Of a stretch of DNA of 64,000 nt, positions 59,093-64,000 are shown piece by piece. The position numbers were made by a program, and so were the translations under genes. Source of the stretch: Hofstenia miamia (lineage: Eukaryota; Xenacoelomorpha; Acoela); contig SCFE01000002.1 of the NCBI GenBank assembly GCA_004352715.1, positions 5,568,896 to 5,632,895 on the forward strand. Direction: 5' to 3'. The notes beneath the pieces are model-generated. The model was not told the DNA's origin and ran no database searches. It was given only the letters and a program-made list of their open reading frames with translations. The first letter of the stretch is position 1. The number at the start of each line of letters is the position of its first letter.

Positions 59093-59429
59093 AGTGTTTT
59101 TGAATTTCAATTTTATAAAAATCCAAGTTTGTATATACCATATTGTGAACAATATTAAATTTGTAGTAACATATACAAATGTATATACGCATGTATGCAT
59201 TCACATATTTATGAATATTTACATACCTATATGTATAAGATCTCGAGCAGTTTTGGAAAAATAGATTTTAAATTATGATTGGCCCAGAAAATTAAGATAA
59301 TTGGTTTGCGCAACCTGAAAATCGGTCTCAAAATATCTCACTATTTGCAGAAAGAAAAATGATGGCGGGCCATATTTTTTCACTACCGCAATTGGCTTCT
59401 CTAAAATTTATTTTTTCGAATCACCCTAA

Positions 59430-62400
59430 CACAAATACATACACGATATGATTAAATAATCCGTAAGATTTTCTTTGTGACAATTTCTGATAAAATTTTC
59501 ATAGACTATAGGAATATTACAAAATTGAAATAATCAAGCATGTTTCTGTGTATTACATATAAAACATTTATACATACGTGTACTTAAATTAGTGGTCTAG
59601 CTGAGTAAATTTCTACAAAATGTGATGATCTTTCTATTATAGTGAAAAAGGGCTGTATATGTTGAACGTTAGTGCATAAATTGCTGTTTCCGCAGTTTTG
59701 TAGACAACAAACACATTCTTAAAAGTTATTTTGAGTTTTCCGTACTCTGTTTCAGATAATTCATGCATTTTTGATATGCTAAGTATTAAGACATACTAAG
59801 AATATTTAAGTAGGTATTAGAAAGCTCCAGTACATGCTTTCCATTCACCTGAGGCATAGATTAACTGTTAGGGATCGCTCTTTTTATATACCCATTAACA
59901 AGTGCATTTTGCCCAAGTTTAAGTGAAAAATGTTTGCGTGCGTAATTGATCTGAATGAAACTTTTGTATTATCTAATTGAAGTATGTAAAATACTAGTAT
60001 AATATAAATCTACTTTGGGAAAAATGAAATTAGTTATACTTTGTAGTGGATTTCTCTGCTGATATATGTATATAAGGATTCATTAAATATCAGAACTATT
60101 TTGGCATTTAACACAACGAAATCAACAGATATTTTAGACATAAATTCAACACTAGCCTATTTTGAGATATATTCCGGGCTACAGAATGACCCGTCATACT
60201 TCCACCGAGAACTCAGCCAGGCTGTTTGGGTCAAGAACAATATTCATGCGGACTGCGAGCAGGGCCGGATGAAAAAATATACGAAATTAGGGCTAAAATC
60301 AATTTTTAGCTAATTTGGTGCAAAGGTATATATTGAATAATTTCTACATATATTACCAGTTGATTTTGCAGTTGGTCTAGTCCAATCTTTGAAAATTAGG
60401 TGTGCTGCATGCCAGATTGAACCAAAAATAATGGATTAAATTATATTCAATACTTTAGGTCTATTGTCTATATTATATTTACTTCCTGTGTCGTCTTGTT
60501 AAAATAGGTTTTTCCTTAGCGCCCTGCACATCTATGGACAAAAATATAATATGCTATAAATTACAATTAGCTAAGTTGCCGGTTTTTAAGTCCAAAAAAT
60601 GTACATATAATATCATATAGAGAATGTGTATATTAATACAATTCATAAATTACTCATAGTTTCCGTAAATTTTATCGTTGAAATTAAGAATTTGAAATAT
60701 TTCAATTTAGTTAAATATTACACTTTCAACCAAACACGAAAGAACTTTGTCCATTTTGAATCATTGCGTTATTAAACTTGAAACGATGAAATTAAAGAAT
60801 TTACATTAAGATATTTTGGCTTATTTTTTCTTTTAGCACAATTTTCTTTGAAAATACTTTATTTAAATTCCTTTGTTTTGGGATCAAGGCTTTTTACTAA
60901 AAAATTCAATTAAGTTTGTCCATTAACTTCGAGAAAAACCTTCCCTTTTAAAGTACATGCTCCACATTAGAAGACATTGACGTATTCATTAATTAATAAA
61001 AATGTTTAATAGAGACTATAAAGAATATAAATTTTCAATTACTTTGCCATTACAGAACCAGATATCGAATAGGTCCACACATAATTTTTATTTTAACATT
61101 ATAAAATTAACTAGTTCGTACTAGCAAAATTTGAAAAACAATCATTTAGTAAATGCTGTTTGAAAAATATTAAAACTGATCCTTTACCGCCACGCTTGCT
61201 ATTTGAACCCAGATTGCATAGTCCAAATGGCTGCAATGGGAGTTACTGGAGTTACTTGAAACCAAGCGGTTTGGTGCAAAAGTGTTAGTCGTTATAAGCA
61301 AGCCTTTCGTCGGTATGGCATCACATCAGAAAACAGTTTTAGTTGTCTTTGAATGTGTTTTCTGCATATTTCGAAATTGTAATTTTCCTGAGGCACCCAC
61401 ATATCAAAGTTTAATTAATGCAGTTGATTCAATAAAAAATATTTTAGAAAAAAATTGGCATCCACAAAAATTGATAAGATCGAAATTTGATGGTATGTTC
61501 CAATAATACAACTAGCCGAATCTTATAATTTCTCCTTGCTTGGCATAATACTACAATAAATATGAAATTAAAATCATATAGTAATAATATATAATATTTT
61601 TATGACGAAATATTTGATTTTTTTTTTTATATGCACAAGAAATGTTTACTAAATCTAACTAAAAAATATTTCCTTGCATATCAATGTCCCTAAATAGGGA
61701 GTTCTTATTTTGCGCCAGAAATATCTGTTGAGGAATTTTAATCACGAAACAAAATTTATTTCAGCATATAAAAAAGTCAATGAAATTTTTATTATAATTT
61801 TTTGACATTTTTTAGAAGTTGTGGTAAAAGTATCGAATACACATAACTGCTAACTTAATAAAGTTGGTGTGTCTCAATAAAGATTTGAGTTTCTCCTCTC
61901 CATGGGCTTTAGACCTGACTGTATGAACTTATTATTACGTTTAAGCAAAATTGTTCGAAAATGAATATTTTAGAATTTGAGAATTTGCATTTTAAAAAGA
62001 TTAAAATGTGTTTTCACTTATTCATAATGGCTATCAATATTTACTGAGCACTTCAGAAAATATATGCAAGCGACGGGTTAACAACATTTACATTTTTTAG
62101 CCTAACAAATTTTAATTCACACCATAAATTCACATTTTTGCAAGAAATTAAACAAATATTAAATTTATAAAACCAAAGTTTTCCACAAAATATATTTCGG
62201 CACTAACACGATACAATTTTTTAGAATATATTAAGATGTCTATCTATAAATATTGGACAAAGCTATTAACCTAATAAATATCATTCGGCGTCCGTCCAAT
62301 CCTATGATAGCACGCCCCCAAGTTTTATGAACATTTAAAAGTCAATGTTTGATAAGTCGACATTTAAAAGTGGTTGACGCAACATCTGCTTAGAAATTTT

Positions 62401-63911
62401 CATTTACGCAATATTTAATACTCCAACAATAATTCAATTAGTGATAAACAAATAACCAGTAATTTGTGACATTTTAGCGATTTTCAATCAACCATTGCAT
62501 TGTTCTCTTAGAACACTTACATCTTCAAATCACGAATTTTGTAGGTTGTTAAAAAATCTAATACTTGTCAACTAATAAATAATTTGGATCAATTATGCAA
62601 CTGGGAGATGAAATGTCAATCTAGGTTTCGACTATTTTAAAAATTCGTGAAAATTAATATTTTACCTTAATAGAAGAATTTAATATAAATTATTTTTTAA
62701 AAAAGGTATTCCAATTTGCAAATATTGTTGCGAGATGAATTTTAAATAAATTTACATATCTAAATGTAATTTAAGTTGATGAAAAGATACGACACACGCC
62801 TGTCTGTTTTGGGTTGTAGAAGAGGTTCAACCCACCCCTTGGATCAGATATCAACCTTACCATAGATGTTTGTATGTGGTTGCCAAATAGCGTTGAGTTT
62901 TTATTTTAGCAAAAAATTATTTCTTCTAACAAATCTCTCTTAAAATAGGAGCTTGATCGTTATAAATTTTTATATAAAATAGCTGTCTTATATCAATTCC
63001 AAAATATCATTTGCAGACATGCATTCTTGTTAAATACCAATGGATTTTCAACAATTTTTGCAAATATGTAAGGATGATAAAAACACTTAAGGAATTATGA
63101 AATATCAATATTTTTTCTATTACTTAAAACAGCGTTGTAGTGATCTTTTCGAACCCAACTACACAAGTAAAATAATAATAAATATATACATTAATATATG
63201 TATATAAAATCATATATATATATATATATATATATAGTATGGTGTACAGCGAGAGAAATTAATATATTTTCTTATTGAGCAAGTTTGGCCAATTACATTG
63301 TTATTTGATGTACTACACATTACGATTTGCAACCTTTTAACATCGATCTATTCTGCTATTACTTTTGCAGGATTAAATAATATAAAGGAAGACGTAATGC
63401 AGTCATTTCTTTAAATATTTTCAAGACTGTTAATTATATATTTTTAAAATATAGATAATATTTCCTTTTATGGTACCATATGACTATAATATATATATAT
63501 ATATATAGAACAAATTGTATTCACTTTCACTTTCACAAATATTGCGTACGAGTGTTTGTTCGGCTAATAATTGATGTCCTCATGATTTGATCTTTGTTTG
63601 TAACTAACATAATTTGATGAAACCATTGCGTTTAAATATTATTGTAATGCATATTCCCTACTTTCACTTTTTGCCAGCTTGCATAGGAAAAGTAAGACAT
63701 TTTCTACTTGGTTATGTGTTTTTGCTAACCCGTAGAAAACATAAATAGTAATGAAAAGAAATGAAATGTAAGCTCTTGTGAATGGCAAAAAAACAATGAC
63801 TACAATGCAAAATGCTTTCCTATGGTACTGTTTATGTAAATTTAACCAACCTTAGATTTTTAATTTTGCTCCTTATAACTATATATATATACATGTATAT
63901 ATATATATATA
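59430..63911. other. gene-free AT-rich region
   Basis: Open frames at 60101-60313 (70 codons) and 61282-61506 (74 codons) resemble nothing known. (AT)n tracts lie at 63208-63236, 63488-63508 and 63880-63911. The window ends in N from 63912. Confidence 0.5.
60260..60526 (+). mobile_element. possible hAT MITE (CAGGGC ends)
   Basis: Starts CAGGGCCGGATGAAAAAA; the inverted right end is CAGGGCGCTAAGGAAAAA. The 8-bp flanks do not match, so the assignment rests on the terminal similarity alone. Confidence 0.4.
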
Positions 63912-64000
63912 NNNNNNNNNNNNNNNNNNNNNNNNNNNNNNNNNNNNNNNNNNNNNNNNNNNNNNNNNNNNNNNNNNNNNNNNNNNNNNNNNNNNNNNNN

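Larger units (their letters stand above)
56298..59429 (+). mobile_element. unnamed TTAA-associated DNA transposon, both ends present
   Basis: The left end TTAAGGATGATTTC, AAAAAAAATAAATTTTGGAG and GCGGTAGTGAAAAATAT is repeated in inverted form at the right end (TTAGGGTGATTCG, AAATAAATTTTAGAGAAG, GCGGTAGTGAAAAAATAT; 59429-59362). The terminal repeats are therefore about 60-65 bp. The left flank is TTAA; the right equivalent is CTAA, so a TTAA target is plausible but unproven. The ~3.1 kb interior carries one decayed plus-strand gene. Confidence 0.75.

Noticed and set aside
60101-61506. Two plus-strand frames of 70 and 74 codons as host exons
   Set aside because: No recognisable domains or convincing splice borders; such lengths are expected by chance.
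1-64000. CRISPR array, bacterial operon or phage-type defence system
   Set aside because: No regularly spaced repeats with unique spacers and no bacterial gene clusters; splice sites, LINEs and DNA transposons show animal DNA.

Overview
The window is strongly AT-rich animal DNA with long introns, many (AT)n microsatellites, many broken DNA transposons and sixteen runs of N. Every recognisable gene relic is of metazoan or transposon type. An invertebrate is most likely because P-like, Tc1/mariner, hAT, Mutator-like, Penelope-like and LINE remnants occur together, but the species cannot be named from the sequence.

One host gene can be reconstructed completely. On the minus strand, 22463 to 9167 holds four coding exons with matching phases and canonical splice sites. 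They encode a 317-residue fatty-acid/sterol hydroxylase of the FAXDC2 type. Its 8.5 kb first intron holds LINE reverse-transcriptase pieces, copies of a hAT-type MITE with GAGCC-rich ends, and a Mutator-like transposase tail. Its last intron holds a dead Tc1 transposase and a CAT microsatellite. One further short exon (26633-26686) may belong to another gene.

Left of this gene (1.4-8.3 kb) lie an intronless, broken oligopeptidase-A-type M3 metallopeptidase, a mariner fragment, a P-element-like transposase with its THAP exon, and a Tc1 element with both ends intact. From 26.7 to 41 kb there is no convincing gene. This stretch holds two diverged copies of a 3-4 kb repeat module (about 29.1-33.1 and 35.7-41.0 kb). 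Comparing the copies shows that two contigs inside the first have been placed in the wrong order.

From 46.8 to 59.4 kb the window holds two Penelope-like element 3' ends, each with a hammerhead-ribozyme core. It also holds a 172-bp hAT MITE with a perfect 8-bp target duplication, a ZMYM1-like hAT transposase relic, and a nearly complete mariner with long inverted repeats. The last is a ~3.1 kb TTAA-associated transposon carrying a decayed member of an unnamed protein family. The last 4.5 kb shows no gene.

No operon-like or cooperating gene set is present. The most interesting items are the paired hammerhead ribozymes, the unnamed TTAA-associated element, the recurring GC-rich motif arrays that mark several MITE ends, and the possible foreign or retrocopied origin of the M3 peptidase relic. 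Several apparent duplications next to N runs look like assembly artefacts.
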